The notes: generated from the letters alone by a model not told the origin. A stretch of DNA of 64,000 bases from Limnanthes douglasii subsp. nivea (GCA_036936605.1 JAUPFV010000004.1:64938352-65002351); one strand, 5' to 3'; positions 45,924 to 59,031 are shown, numbered from the stretch's first letter. Translations and numbers: made by a program.

Positions 45924-48560
45924 TCAATCAAAATGATTAACTTTAGGGTTTAGTCCCTTTGATATTCTTCTTAACTTTCTTTTCCTCTTATTCTTCTTTT
46001 TCGCCATTATCTGATTCTTCCCCGGTCTCATCACACTCAAAATTGCCCAAAGAAATGCCCAGTTTATCACCAAGCGACACAGTATGAAAATAGATTTCTT
46101 CGTATGGCACGAATTTCCATAATTTTTAAGAGACCGTGTGCGGAAAGTTTTTTGGACCAGTAATATCATGTCGGATTTAATGGACTCATCTCTCCGGTCT
46201 AATGATATCAATACACCCTCAGCACAGGTGTTTACAACATCAGATATTTCCTTGGCAGTGTTGTTCTTGAGGTCGGTGATTTCATCTTCCTTCTTCTCTA
46301 GAAGATTATCCACCTTTGTCTTTTCTTCTGATAACATATGAAAAATAGTTTTTTCCTTCTTCTGTTGCTCTTTCAAAGAGAAAATCTTTTTTTCTAGATC
46401 AGCAAATTTGAGTTGCAGCTGATTATGAGCAGACTTTGACTGAGCCAGCTCACCTTTAAGAGCTTTTGCTTCCTTATTTAAACTTTTCACTTTGTTTTTC
46501 TCTGAACTGACGGTGTCTTGTAGATATTGGTTTTCAGTAAGAAGGGATTGTTTTTTCTTTAAGAAAATATATAATGCTTGTGACTTGAGATCTAATATGC
46601 CTCTCCAAGTCAACTATCAGCCTAATAAAGCCCAAAAAATTATACTTCAAGTTGTCATGCTCACTAGATACTTCGAAATACTCACCATCATGAGTCACAA
46701 CATTGTCAATGGTGAAAGTCTGGGGATTAACCTTATCGAAATCATCCTTATCAAAGGTCATTCAAATTAACATCACCCTCAACGAAAGGTTGATCAGCAC
46801 TAGGAATCTTAAGAGAGGAAGGGTTAATATGTACCTCTTCTTGAGAAGTATATTTTATAGGAACATCAGATGGAAGAGCTTCAGATCGAAGAATGATCTC
46901 CAAATGATCAGAAGCCTTCTTTGTTTTTCCTGCTGCTACACTCGGTATTCCTTTTTTTTTACCCTTTTTCTTCTGAACTTGTGAAGATTTTAAGGGATCT
47001 TGAATCCCCTCTATTGTATCTACCACAGCTTCCAAAAGGGCTGCATTTATTTCATTCAGAGGCCTCATGCTTCCCACATTGGGGATTGCTTGAGATATTA
47101 TCAAGGTGACTATGAGCTCTGTTCCTAGCGGGTAGGAAAAACTTACCATCAGCCTTCTTGGTCCTCTTCAGAATTTCAGCATATAGGGGAGGGGTAGTGA
47201 ACTATTCCCATGAGAGCTCACGGATCGGACTCGTCCTCCATAGATGAGCTCTCACCATATTTCATGTAGTAAAATAGTTATGGAATCCATTTGACCATTT
47301 CAACTTCCCATTGATACAATTTAGTAAAAGTGACTTTCTAATCTTCTAGATGATGGGAGAACAACTTTCAAAACACTACAAAATATATCTGATGTGAGGA
47401 CCAATGATTGAATAAAAAACAATAAAGTAATAAATACTTACATGAAGACTTTCAATATCTGCTAAGCATGCTTCGATTACCCTTAGAGGAAATGTTTTTT
47501 CCATTCTCCCAAGACCCATGAATAAAAAGAAATTGGGTTCTCCAGGGTTTATCACCTTCCAGTAAGTCATTGACTACTTTGTATTCAATTCCATGTTAAA
47601 ATAATAGACGGTAATGTTACATTTTTGACATAAAACAGGCATAATAGCAAACTGCTCCATGGGTATCAGAATCTTCGATAGTCTTAAAACTATAATACTG
47701 GCCAAAAGAGTAAACCAGGCGTTGAGGCTGAGTTGACTCGTGCATAGTTTCACTAAGTTAAAATACCTAAAAATCTTTGGATCCAGAAGGAACCCGAGAC
47801 CCTAGTTCAACACTTTGGGATACACCACAAACTCTCCCACTTTGTAGTCCATTAGATTTTCTTCAGGGATCGGAATCCTGAGTTTGATTGATTTATGAAT
47901 CCTCCATTTGCTCCAAAGTTTCCCCATATTATTTTTGTAGGTGTATACATATGATATTCTCTGTATAGCTAGCATATACTTGACGTTAACTTTGGTAAAG
48001 TTAGGTCGGACCTTCTCAACCAGACACTCTTGAAGTGGTTTGGATTATATCAATGGGTCCTTCTTTATTTGTTTTTGTTTTTGTTTTTATCATCCCATGT
48101 GCAGTCTGATGTCTCCAAATGTGTATCTTTACCACTATCGTCCATTTTTTCTTACATCATCTAGGGACCCATATTTACTATATCACCGACCTGTTTACTA
48201 TATTCTTTTCTTTTTCTGATGTAGAAGTCTTGTTTTTAGCCTTTGAAAGTCTAGTGAGCCGTCAAGAAATATTTTTTACGACATCTGACCCCATGGAAAT
48301 AAAAGTTGATATAGGTTTATGATTGCTAATAACGTGTTTGGTAGAAACATTAGTTTACGGGGTAGATTGATTAATGACTGTGTATGATTGATAAGAAGGG
48401 CTAAATTTAGAAATGAAGGGTCGTTTACCAGATGATGAGCTTCTATCTGGTTCCAGGATTGGTGTCATCGGAGAAGCGGGTAATCTAGAGGCAATTCTAG
48501 CTTACTTCTTTTCTTATTCTAACTCTGACAAGTTAAGCCAACCTCCTTTAATAAGTGTTG
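45924..48560 (-). pseudogene. Copy B antisense accessory gene with long coiled coil
   Basis: In minus-strand order there is an N-terminal basic part (KPISTFISMGSD, RLTRLSKAKNK, about 48350-48230). A PF04195-like central part follows with stops; its piece at 47376-47570 includes MTYWKVINPGEPNFFLFMGL. Next is a Lys/Ser linker (46751-47149). EYFEVSSEHDNLKYNFLGFI and DLERHIRSQVTSII (46534-46761) match copy A almost position for position. The 229-codon open frame 45924-46613 ends it; its first 130 residues form a heptad-rich coiled coil (ENQYLQDTVSSEKNKVKSLN and so on). That is the longest open frame in the window. Function is unknown. A structural or nucleic-acid-binding role would be a guess. 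Confidence 0.7.
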
Positions 48561-48599
48561 TCCTAGCTATGAAGATGTAAAATTCTGAAATCAAACAAG

Positions 48600-48720
48600 A
48601 AGAATCGAAGGAGAATCTCGGTAAAACTTAAGAACTTTATCTCTCTAAAACTATTGAAGAACTTTACTCAAATGACAGAAGTAATGAAGATTAATCTTAT
48701 ATATAAATAAAAATACTCAA
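48600..48720 (-). promoter_or_regulatory. Putative promoter of the antisense gene in copy B
   Basis: On the minus strand TTTATTTATATATAAG (48698-48716) is a TATA-like box about 140-150 bp upstream of the first coding remnants. It is followed by a leader rich in TCTCTC/TTCTTC. It is separate from the LTR, so the antisense gene could be transcribed independently. Confidence 0.45.
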
Positions 48721-48992
48721 GTGATTTACTAAGGAAGACAAGCTAATAGTGATAATTAGAGAAGGCTAGGAAAAATAGTCGTTAGTTTCCTTTTTTGGAA
48801 AATAGATGTTGTTTGCGAGTAAGAAAACGTTTGGTTTCTCCCACTAATTGCATGACACATGTCATAAGAGAACCAACCGGTTAAAGTCGTGACCTTTCCA
48901 TAAAAATTGATAACACACTTCAGATATGGTTCAGGTTTCCTTTATGATGTTAGCTCTCCCGAAACACTTTAGGAAGAACTAAAGGGATTATA

Positions 48993-49371
48993 TGATCGGA
49001 TCAGATATCGTCGGAGGAGTATAATAGTAATTTTGTTTTTAAGCGAAGGGAAAGTTTGGACAAGATAAATAAAATTTGGTGATTGAAGAGTGACTTGAAT
49101 AGACCCATGACTCAGAAGTGTGCCTAACATTTTAACTCTTGGGCTTTGGGCCTCATGGGAAGAACCCGAATATAAGGTTAGACCTGAAAGGCCCATAAAT
49201 CCTAAAAAAAATATAAATACCCCAACCGACAACATTAAATGGGTTAGAATTTTTCCAAATATATTATATACAAGCACCTCTTTTCTCTTACTACTCTCTA
49301 TAAAAATCTTAAAGATTAAATTACAAAAGGATCTTCTGATTCTACCCTCACAATACTTTTTACTCTCATCA
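48993..49371 (+). repeat. 3' LTR of copy B
   Basis: Begins TGATCGGATCAG and ends CTCTCATCA. It aligns without net length change to 40129-40507, with scattered substitutions. A short ORF through it is spurious. Confidence 0.85.
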
Positions 49372-49385
49372 ATTGTAGTACATGT
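49372..49385 (-). repeat. 14-bp piece of Copia E LTR between copies B and C
   Basis: ATTGTAGTACATGT lies between the right end of B and the left end of C. Its first five bases are the probable copy B duplication, and its last five (CATGT) are the copy C duplication. Confidence 0.75.
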
Positions 49386-49881
49386 TGATAGTTCTAGAAA
49401 TATTTGGAAGGGATATTGGAGTAAAACTATGTATGGAAGGGCAAAGTTTTTATAAAGTGATAGTTCTAGAAATCTTTGGACGGGATATTGGAGTAAAACT
49501 ATGTTTGGAAGGGAAATCTCGTTATACAACTTACTTAGTAATTATTTTAGAGAGAGAAGCTTCACATTTTAGAGAGAGAATCTTCACATTTTAGAGAGAG
49601 AAGCTTCACATTTTAGAGAGAGAAAATCATAAGCAATAATTTTGTAATCATTAATCCATCACCCTTCTCCAAAATGGGTGGGATGCGTTTACAGAACATT
49701 TGTTGGGTTCCACATGTCTAAACAAATTACTAATTGTGGCCCCTTCCTCAAGTTTGTTATTTGTTACAGATTGGTCTTTTTGTATTACATAATTACAAGT
49801 TAATCCTTAAAGACTTTCCTTATGTCAAATTCTACCCTTAACTTTCTAAAGTTTTCTAGTTGATTTATTCTTCCCTCATCA
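49386..49881 (-). repeat. 3' LTR of copy C, with internal repeat expansions
   Basis: Its first 72 bases are duplicated in tandem (49386 and 49458). A 22-bp unit, TTTTAGAGAGAGAAGCTTCA plus two bases, occurs four times at 49545, 49567, 49589 and 49611. The other LTR has the 73-bp duplication but only one copy of the 22-bp unit, which accounts for the 64-bp length difference. Confidence 0.9.
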
Positions 49882-50539
49882 GTAGCCCCCAGTCCTTGTG
49901 AATTTTTTTGAACAAGCACTGTTATGTGACCAATCTTATCTTCATCGAACTACTTGATGCTTTAACTGTTATTTTGTCAAGTGAAAAACCTCTCATCGAA
50001 TGCAAAAAAATATCTCTTCGAATTGATCCTGACATCCCTCTTCGAATTTCGTTAACTATTCCACGAGCAAAGAAATATTCCACAAACTTTTGATCAAATA
50101 AATCTTCATCGAATCCTTGACCAAAGAAATTTTCCCGGAACTTTTCATTGAGCTTTGATTTATTTTGTTCACAGAAATCTTCCTCAGATTTTTAAGTAAA
50201 TAAATCTTCCTCGAATCCATGAACAAAGAAATCTTCCCCAAACCTTTTCTTGAGATTTGATTTACTTTGTTCATCGAAACCACCCTCAAATTTTATCTAT
50301 TATTTTAGCATTCATACCAAATGTTTTTTTCACATGTGATGTCATGAATATTTCTAACACCACCAATGAAAATGCTATCTTTCTGCCAGCTTCCAATTCG
50401 GATGCCATTTGCGTATCCATCTTTCTGACACGAACTATCCTAGGAGTGGCGTGACGCGTCCCTAGGCCCTTATTACACCTAATCTGGATAGTTTGCCTCT
50501 AGGAAAACAACTCTTCACACTTGGGCCTTGACATCTCTT

Positions 50540-50640
50540 AGAGCCCATACATCTCCTATAAAATCATTCGCTCCTTATCGATTTCATATCAACACTTTTA
50601 CAGAGATAAAGCTCTGAAAAAATTATTCTAGAGAAATAAG
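50540..50640 (+). promoter_or_regulatory. Putative promoter of the antisense gene in copy C
   Basis: CCTATAAAATC at 50556-50566 is a good plant TATA box, on the strand opposite to gag-pol and upstream of the accessory gene remnants. It lies outside the LTR, like the corresponding TATA-like element in copy B. Confidence 0.5.
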
Positions 50641-53318
50641 TGGTTTATGCCAAAGAACTTCCATATTTTATAGTGGTTAACAATCAGCTAGAAATCCAAA
50701 GAAAGGAAAGCAGCTGGTCTATCTATTGACTAGAGCCCCAACCAACCGTTGTCGCATACTATGGTGTATCGCCTCCCTCAAATATTTCTACTGCAATCAT
50801 CCTTTCGAACATTTGTTCTCATCCTCCAGTAACGCTTGCTCAATAATTGAGAAGAGTGACTCTATAAAAATAGGAAACGATAAGCACTCGAACGCCTCCT
50901 CCTCGAAAATGAAAATGTGTCAAAGCGAGGGTTAACATAAACATATCAAAAATTCCAAAGAGTCTCCATCGTAAATTATTACCACTCCATATTCTACTCC
51001 ATATTAAACTCCTCATCCAATGCCAGAAATTCCTCTTTGAAAGTTGGCAAAAGTTGATGTTGCTCTGATAACAAAGTGAACCCTCGAACCTATTCCAGAG
51101 ACTGGTTCGAACGTCTTTCTTGCTCATCCTATTATTGCCAAGTCTCATGAAGAAAATTCTAAGGATGCTCTAGCCTTATCTTTTTCTGAAGAAAAAGAGT
51201 TGTTTACTTCCGATGAAATGCTAGAACTAGTTGAAAAATAAAAAACAACTGCCAGTACTTCAATTGCCACTACCTCTCAAACTGTGGAGGAGAGAAATGC
51301 CATTACTACCCTGCCAGAGAAAGAACCAAATACCACTATTATTCAAATCGAAGAGGGGAACTCTCCTCCAAAGTAGATAGTCAAGTCAAAATAAATTGTT
51401 CTACTCCATCCCAAAATCGATGCTTTAGTTGGGAGAAACTTCAGAGGGTCGAAAATAAACACCTTATAGCCTTTCATAAAGTACAATACAAATAAACACC
51501 TTATAGCTTTGCATAAATTGCAATACAAATAAACACCGATCATGAATTTCTTATACTATTTCCATTCGTTTTCCAGCTGTCGGGGAAACACCATTGTCGG
51601 TATAAAGATAATGAACTGATTGTTTACATTGAGCTGCTCAAGTGAGGATTGCGCTACCCTTTAGATCCTTTTTTCTTGGAGTATTTCTCGATGATTAACC
51701 TTTGCCCCACCCAGGTTGGACCCAACATGTGGTTCACTTTTATGGCCTGCATCATGGCCTCCAGAATTTTGGGGGTGAGTTTCTCTTTAAATGAGTTAGT
51801 TAGTCTTTTGGGTTCGGTTAAAAGTCCATATTTCCCTTTCTACTCTTTGATCTTCCGTCAAAACCAAAACGTCATTAAGAACCTGCTTAAAGCAGACAAG
51901 AAATGAAAGAAACAGTTTCTCTTTTTCTAAGGCATTTGGGAGACCGGATCTGAGGAAACCACCGATAATCCTCACAAACTCTCAATCATATAGACTAACA
52001 AAAGGTATGCTTTCTCTTTCTTTTCCTCCGAATTTTTCTCATGTCTATTCTCATGCTTTTTCCTTTTTAATCATGAATAGAAATTACTGGCATATCTAAC
52101 CCCTATGACGACTTCGTGCCTAAAAACAACCATTTTTATTGAATTAAGTTTGTGGGCTAGGACTACATGGTCCAACAAATTCTGACTTTGCTTTACGCGT
52201 ACTAATATTTCCAAAATTTGTTTATAGAGGTTGAATCAATCGGAGCACTTATCTTTAAAAGAGCTCATGGTTTCTCCTACTCAGCAAGATGTTTTAGACC
52301 AACTGGAAGCAAATTATTTCGTACTCTTTCTTCCAACAAGAGATAGGGCCAAGAGTCTTCTAAACGAAGACGCGGATAATGCTTTGGAAATATAAGAGGG
52401 TTTTGGTGCTGATACTCACGAGGATGAAAAGAACACTGAAAGTTGCAGAGCTGAATTACCTGAAGGGTCTAAGAAGCTCTCTATCAAAGTTCACGAAAAA
52501 CTTCCCAGTCAAGCTCCTCCCAAGAAGAAATACCAACAAAAATTAAAAGGCATTCTAGAATAAATCCCAGAAAATTTCAGGGTAGTTGGTTCCTCGAAAA
52601 ATAAGGTAACTAATCCCACCAAAACTTCACCCAAAAGAATAATCATTGAATCTAACTCTTCCTAACTTCCACTAATTGGGGTGACTATTCAAGATCTTCA
52701 ATATGATATTAAAAAGACTTATTTCCCCACTTTTCTTCCGTTTGAGGCTAGTTCCTTGGATAATTCGTTTGAGACTCCTCGAGAAGATGAATTTTCCCTT
52801 CGTCTTTGCAAGTTGCTTCATTCTCCTGTTACTATTGGAAAAAAGATGCAGCATTTGAAAGACCGGAAAAGTTACTACAAATATGAAGCTTTGTTATCCA
52901 AATCACGAGTTGATGAGCTTGAATAATAATATTCAACTCTTGAGAAACCAGTTTATGCAATTTACAAAAAGTTGGTCTTAGCTGAAGATTATGTCAAGTT
53001 TCTTGGAAAGTGTTGCCAAGAAGAGAGGGATATTTACGCAAAGCAAACACCGCTAAAGAGATTCTCATTGTTGCTTACAAAGAAGGAATTGACATGGCCT
53101 CAGACGGCTTCAATAAGTGCTTCAAGGATTTGGAGAGGGTCGTAAAAGAGAATATTGTTGAAGCTTATGATGCTAAGTGCGTAGACAAGATAAATGCAAG
53201 GGACACAACCATTAGGTTTGGGTTGATCATAAAAATGCATGAGCGCTACCCTAATTTGAACTTGGGTAGTTTTTGGGACCATGTCCAGCCGAGTATCGTC
53301 CACCTGGGATATATGTGA
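50640..53318 (+). pseudogene. Copy C antisense accessory gene (PF04195-like plus coiled coil)
   Basis: The broken frames include a Ser/Glu/Thr-rich N-terminal part (about 51130-51360: LALSFSEEKELFTSDEMLEL). A PF04195-like domain lies at 51645-51910 (RYPLDPFFLEYFSMINLCPT, then QVGPNMWFTFMACIMASRIL). A second segment at 52215-52560 contains ELMVSPTQQDVLDQLEANYF. A helical C-terminal region spans 52681-53318 (LKDRKSYYKYEALLSKSRVD, then YKEGIDMASDGFNKCFKDLE). It corresponds in position, strand and domain order to the genes in copies A and B, but the sequence is more distant. Stops separate the blocks. The function of this family in Tat elements is not established. Confidence 0.7.
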
Positions 53319-53387
53319 GTGATAGTGAAGATACAGAATATGATATAGCGATTCTCTTGAGTCTTCAGAAGAAGAAGAAATGTAAAA

Positions 53388-53722
53388 GTCCTCATAATCT
53401 TCAATTCAATTTTGTTAAAGTCCTCATAATCTTTGAGGCAACGTTTTGTGAAGTCCTCATGATTTTCGAGGAAACTTTGTGAAGTCCTCATAATTTTTAG
53501 GCAACTTTTTTGAGGTAGTTGTGTCTACCAACTTAATGACTTATGAAGTACATAGGATTTTTAGTTATATTTACATTATATTTCGAATAATTAAGACCAA
53601 CTTTCATGGGAAGATCTTTTAGGTCCAAAATTATATGGTTTGAGACCAACTTTTGTTGGAAGACCATATTGGTCCATTATTAAATAGTTTGAGACCAAAT
53701 TTTGTTGGAAGACTTTTCATGG
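53388..53722. repeat. Two minisatellites (32 and 49 bp) between the genes of copy C
   Basis: GTCCTCATAATC starts at 53388, 53420, 53453 and 53484 (about 32-bp units). A second array has GACCAACTTTTGTTGGAAGA-type units at 53595, 53644 and 53693 (49 bp). They abut the truncated integrase end. Confidence 0.9.
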
Positions 53723-56700
53723 GATGCTACTACTGCATCCATTCCATATACCAGCGCAAATGAAGACTCTGATGTTGTTGTTCGAGGAGTTGTTTCATAT
53801 GACCATAAAACTTCTTAAAGATAATCCGACCATTTTTCTACCTTTCCTTCCAAATTCGTCTTTAGCCCATCAAGAATTGTTCGATTGGTGACTTCTAATT
53901 TCCTATTTTCCTATGGGTGAAAAGGAGCTGAAAAACATTGTTGTATCCCTCAAGAGTCATAATATGTTTTTAAATCTTTATTGCCAAATTGAGGTCCGTT
54001 ATTTGTGGTGATTTTCATTGGAACCCCAAAGCGACAACAAATATTCGAAGTAATAAATCTAACGGCTCTGCCTCAACCCATTTGGAAAAGTAATCTACTG
54101 CCACAATTAGTGTCTGTCGCCCTCCAGAAGCCATTGGTAAAGGTCCTACAAGATCAATTACCCATCGGTCAAACGGTAGTGCCTCAAATATGCTTTCTAG
54201 GGGACCTCCCTGTTTATGAATTCTGTTGGAAAATCGCTGACAAGTATCACACATTTTAACCAACTATTTTCTGTCGAAAAAGATCGTAGGCCAATTGTAT
54301 TCTACCCAAAATACTCTTCATATTAGAGACTTGTACCCATAATGCGCAGATCCTTCTCCATCATGAAATTCTGATAGTATCATCTGTGATTCATTTTTTC
54401 CAAAGCATCAGAGTAAAGGTCTACTGAAAGAGGTATTATACAAAGGACCATGTATCCATGAGACTTAAAACGTATTTTTTATAGAATAATTTGATAACTG
54501 GTAATTCATCATTTTCTAAAAACTTAATAATGTCTAGCCTCCAATCCTTCTCTTCACAAACTAATACTTGAAGGTATTCATCTATTGTTCCAACTTCTTG
54601 CTCCGAATTATTAATAATTGATGGGCTTTCTTGCGTAAAAATCCATTGATATGCCTTTGAAGATGAAGCAGCTTCTAAAGAGTCTGCCACAGAGTTTTCT
54701 TCTCTTCGGACATGTTTATAACTGACATTTTTTAAGGATACAACCAGATATTTTAGCTCATTCAAATATTTTACTAAATGATCTTTTTGAGCTTCAGATT
54801 GTGCAAATCTATGATAACGAGAAGTTGTTAATCATTGACTAACTTATATTTTTTAGCCTCACAGATCTACGCAAGTCTTAAGCCTCCTAAAGCCGCCTCA
54901 TATTCTGCTTCATTATTTGTTGCTCTAAACCCAAAACGGATGGCTTGATACATAACTATTCCTTCAGGAGAAATCAACTGTACCCCAGCCCCACTTCTTG
55001 ATGCACTCAAACCTCCATCTGTCCAGATTACCCACTTTACTTCAGAATTATATTCATTAATTTCCATACCTGACCGCTCAGAATGAAATTCCACTAAAAA
55101 GTTTGCTAAGGCTTCTGCTTTGATGGCAGTCATGGGCTCAAACTTAATATTAAGATATCCTAATTCAACCGATCACTTGGCAGAATTGAAGCATTTTTTT
55201 GTTAACAGAAAAGACGTTCGTACCACAATAGAATGAGCTTGAAAATATGGTCTCATTTTTTGAGTAGCAATTACTAACATAAGGGCCAATATTTTTAACT
55301 TCAAATACTGTTTCTCTACATTCAAAAATATTTTACTAACGTAGTACACTGGTCTTGGAAAATTTTCTTCTTGTCGAACTAACACAACATTCACAGCGTA
55401 ATCTAAAACTGTTATATTAATAAATAATATTTCCCCCGGAACATGATTTGTGAGAATTTTTGGTAAAGAAAGGTATTATTTAATCCGACGAAAAGGCTCT
55501 GAGAACTCTTTTGTCCAATTCAAAAACTTTGCATGCCTTAATACCTGGAAAAAAGGAGTACATTTATATGAAGAGTGAGATATAAATCTATTCAGCGCTT
55601 CCAACATTCCTGTTAATATTTAATCTTCTTTTATATTTCAAAAGGGAGTCATAGACGTTAAGGCTTTTAAATGTATTTGGTCGGCTTCAATCCCTTTTTC
55701 ACTTACTATATATCCGAGGAACTTTCTTGATCGAACCCAAATGTGAATTTTTCTGGGTTTAATTTTAAGTTGACCTTTTTTTTAGTTAATAAAAGTTTCC
55801 TCTAGATCATCAAAATGATCCTCATCCTTATGATTTTTTACGAGCATATCATCGATATATACTTCAATATTTCGTACAATTTGCACCTCAAAAGTTTTAT
55901 TCATCAAAAGCTGATAAGTTGCCCTTGTAATTTTTAACCTAGAAGGCATTACTTTGTAACAGTGCAAACCCCTTCCAGTGATAAACGAATTATTCTCTTC
56001 ATCCCTCGGATCCATCTTGATCTGATTATACCCTGCATAAGCATTCATAAAAGAAATTAATCGATTTCCAGATGTGGAATCTACCAACGGATCTATCAGT
56101 GGGACAAGAAAATGATCTTCTCGACAAGCCCTATTTAAGTCTATGAAATCTATGCACATTCGCCAATTGCCATTTTTCCTTTTGACCAATACCGGATTTT
56201 CCCCCCACAAAGGAGATTGTGATTCTCGAATATACCATACTCTGGATAAAGTTTCTACTTCCGCCATTATTGCCTCGTATGTTTCTTGAGAAAAAGGCCT
56301 TCTTTTTGTATTATTGACCTTACGTGTTTCTTGATTGATAGCTTATGGAAAATTATTTCAGGGGCACCCCACATACATCCTCAGAACACCAGGAAAACAT
56401 ATCTAACTTTGTAGATAAAAATTCAGTTAATATTTCCCTTAACTTGGAGATAAATTTGTCCCAATCTTCAAAATTTTATTATTTGGATATAGACGATCTT
56501 CGTAACTTTCATCAGGAACCAAAAGACCGGGGGACTCCCTTGGATCATCAATATAGGTTGGCTCCCAAGAAGTCCCCGCTACTTGTTATGCTTTTTCTGA
56601 CTCATTCCCCCGAACTTTCTTGGAAGAAAAGGAAATACGGTAGCACTTTCTAGCTATTTTTTACTACTTCTAATTGTCCCAATATTATTCCCCACAACAT

Positions 56701-58965
56701 ACTTTAAACATTGATGAACATTAGAGATTATCGCATGCATATTGGATAGCCAAGACCCCCCTAAAAATATCATTGTAAGATGTTGGCGAATTTACTATAA
56801 TAAATAAAATTTCAACTTCTTTTCTAAACGGTCCTCGAACCAGTTCAACCACACTTTCAAACTCTCCAACCACTTCAGTTGTCACCCTTGTGAATCTGAT
56901 AATAGTTTGATACGACTTTTGGATCACAAGAGGGTTAATAATGTTTTTTTATAAATGCTCATGAATAAGATATTGGTGGATCTTCTCGTGTCAATTAAAA
57001 CTCTTTGTACTTGATTAAGATCTATCTCAGCTGTAATTACTACTACATCTTCATGTAGCCTTGCCACATTTCTCATATCATCATCTTCAAAACAAATTAT
57101 TGGGGAAGGAATTCTATACAGATGTGTCGAGGCACCCACTTCAAGCTGAGTAGTCAGGCTAACGATGTGTCTTTTCCCAGAGTTGTTCGAATTTCCTACA
57201 CCAGTATCACCCCCAAAAATTACCAAAGATTTAAAAAATGCACATAAATCACTATCTTTTTTCCTCGAAATAATCTCTTCAACAATACTAATGTCGTTCA
57301 TTCCCTCTTTTGGATCTAAGTACTCTATTGTAATATCAAAAGAATCAATCTCCTCGTAGATAACCAGAGCAGTCTCATCTTTCAATGCTTCTTTAGTCGT
57401 CAGATGTTTCAAAGAGTGTTTCTTCACAAAGTTGGTCAACTTCCCAATTTCTATCAATGTTTGTATTTCTTTTTTCAATGATATGTATTCTTTTGTTTCA
57501 TTCCCAACGTCTTCATGATCTTTTCAATATCTTTTGTTCTATTTTCCCTTAGAGTTTGTATAGGGAAAGGCTTGCGAAATTGCACTTGACCTTGAGTTTT
57601 ATCAAATATTATGGCCACACACTCAATCAAATCTGCGAAATGATCTAGACGAATCCATTTATTAGACATTGACCTAGCTCCCTGTAGTGTGCTATATGCG
57701 TGTTGGTTTACCCTTGGCCTTGGAGGAAAACTGATTCACTACTTTAGGTTGCACATTTATCTAAGGTGGTTGGACTGTAACAAGAGATCTTTAGAACTGG
57801 TTTTGCTCCAACTGATCACAAGAGCCCATTTTTGAAGCCTGATTTTCTTCCACCAATATTCAATTTTCAACTTGATGAAGCAGATCCTCAAACGTCATTG
57901 TTTGACTTTTAGCCACAATAGCCTTTAATATTCATGAGAGAAGTCTCATTCAATAAGCTACCAAAGCCACAGATTATATACAATATTCCATATCAGTTTT
58001 TTGTTTAACAAAAGGGTTTGTATAATTTTTCAAACTTTCCCATGCGCAAGCCGGTTATACCATTTTGAAGCCACGCCTTTAAATGTTTGGGAGAAATCCA
58101 TGTAGAGTAACTTGTCATCGTCATTAAAAGTAATCATTAAGTTTTTATATTGTTCAATATGGCTATCTATATCTTGCGTTCCGTCAAACATTTCCAACTT
58201 AGAAATATCAAAATGCTTTGGGAGGTTGCCAGAAAGTATTTCCGAGGACAAAGGAGAGGACCTGCAATTATGGCATGCTCTATAAACATTGGTTCTAGGA
58301 CCCTCGTGTGTTATTGCATAGAGACCCTCCTCGGAAGGCGTTGTGAACGTGTAATTACTCGATATACAAAATTTTGACTCCCTAGAGGATTTTGAGTGTA
58401 TACAATGTGTTCTGTCGTAGCATGATCCTCAGAGCCTTGTATTTTTCCTCTCAAATCTTTAATCCGGTAATCCTTTTGATATTATTTTCTATGTTTCATC
58501 GGATATTTCTTTTTTATGTTTTTCTTCGTATGGTAAACCCTTTCTGGAGAAGATTCACTTGAAGTAAATAATCACTTGACTCAGATGATTCATACTGATA
58601 CCTTGTCTTTATTTTCTTCTTTGGAGAATAACGAATATGCCTCCGAAATATATGTTTCTTACTACTGGTTTTATGTTTGTCATCCAATTAACCTCTCTCA
58701 GTTTCATTTTCTCTTCGAACCTCTGATCAAATTTTCTTAAAAGCCATCACAGCTTCTCTTTCGAAATTTAACTTTTCAATTTCTTCTAACAATTTGTTTA
58801 TTCGAGCCACCAAGATGGACTCCTCTAACATCTTACCAGCATGTTGATCATCGTGTTATTGATCAATCTCCATTTTATTTCTGACGAGGTTATCTTCGAA
58901 TTCTTTTTAAACCATCAAATTATTATTCATGTCTAATTCCCCTCGGATTTCCATCACTTTTCTTT
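53722..58965 (-). pseudogene. Copy C gag-pol (Tat), the most complete of the four
   Basis: Minus-strand order: a gag N-terminus (about 58960); a gag core at 58030-58251 (MFDGTQDIDSHIEQYKNLMI); and a protease region at 56924-57478 with VQRVLIDTRRSTNILF, where the active DTG reads DTR. The RT at 55782-56267 has an intact box VYIDDMLV. RNase H is at 55173-55394 (YYVSKIFLNVEKQYLKLK). An archaeal-type RNase H is at 54867-55133 (WTDGGLSASRSGAGVQLISP, TNNEAEYEAALGGLRLA) and is the mark of Tat. The integrase has a zinc finger and core at 54015-54263 (MCDTCQRFSN, WVIDLVGPL, VDYFSKWVEA). Further on TTNNGPQF shows the second catalytic Asp as Asn, and the C-terminus is missing before the minisatellite. 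Stops and shifts separate the blocks. Confidence 0.85.
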
Positions 58966-59004
58966 CGAGATTTTAACAAGGTTTTGGAAAGCAATTCTGG
59001 GTAC

Positions 59005-59031
59005 CAAACCGTTTCCCACAAACGACACTAA
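59005..59031 (-). other. Primer binding site of copy C
   Basis: Reading the minus strand after the LTR end (...CTATCA), the sequence GTGTCGTTTGTGGGAAACGG resembles the TGGCGCCGTCTGTGGGGA-type primer site common in Tat elements. Confidence 0.6.

Larger units (their letters stand above)
40129..49371 (+). mobile_element. Tat-lineage Ty3/gypsy copy B (9.2 kb)
   Basis: Two LTRs of equal length (379 bp each) bound gag-pol on the plus strand, a 60-61-bp minisatellite and a convergent minus-strand gene. Bases flanking the element are ATTAT on the left and ATTGT on the right, a probable 5-bp duplication with one change. It sits within the LTR of Copia element E. Confidence 0.85.

Noticed and set aside
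48969..49529. 186-codon minus-strand ORF
   Set aside because: Runs across the 3' LTR of copy B, the Copia remnant and part of the LTR of copy C; a chance frame across three sequences with no family motif.
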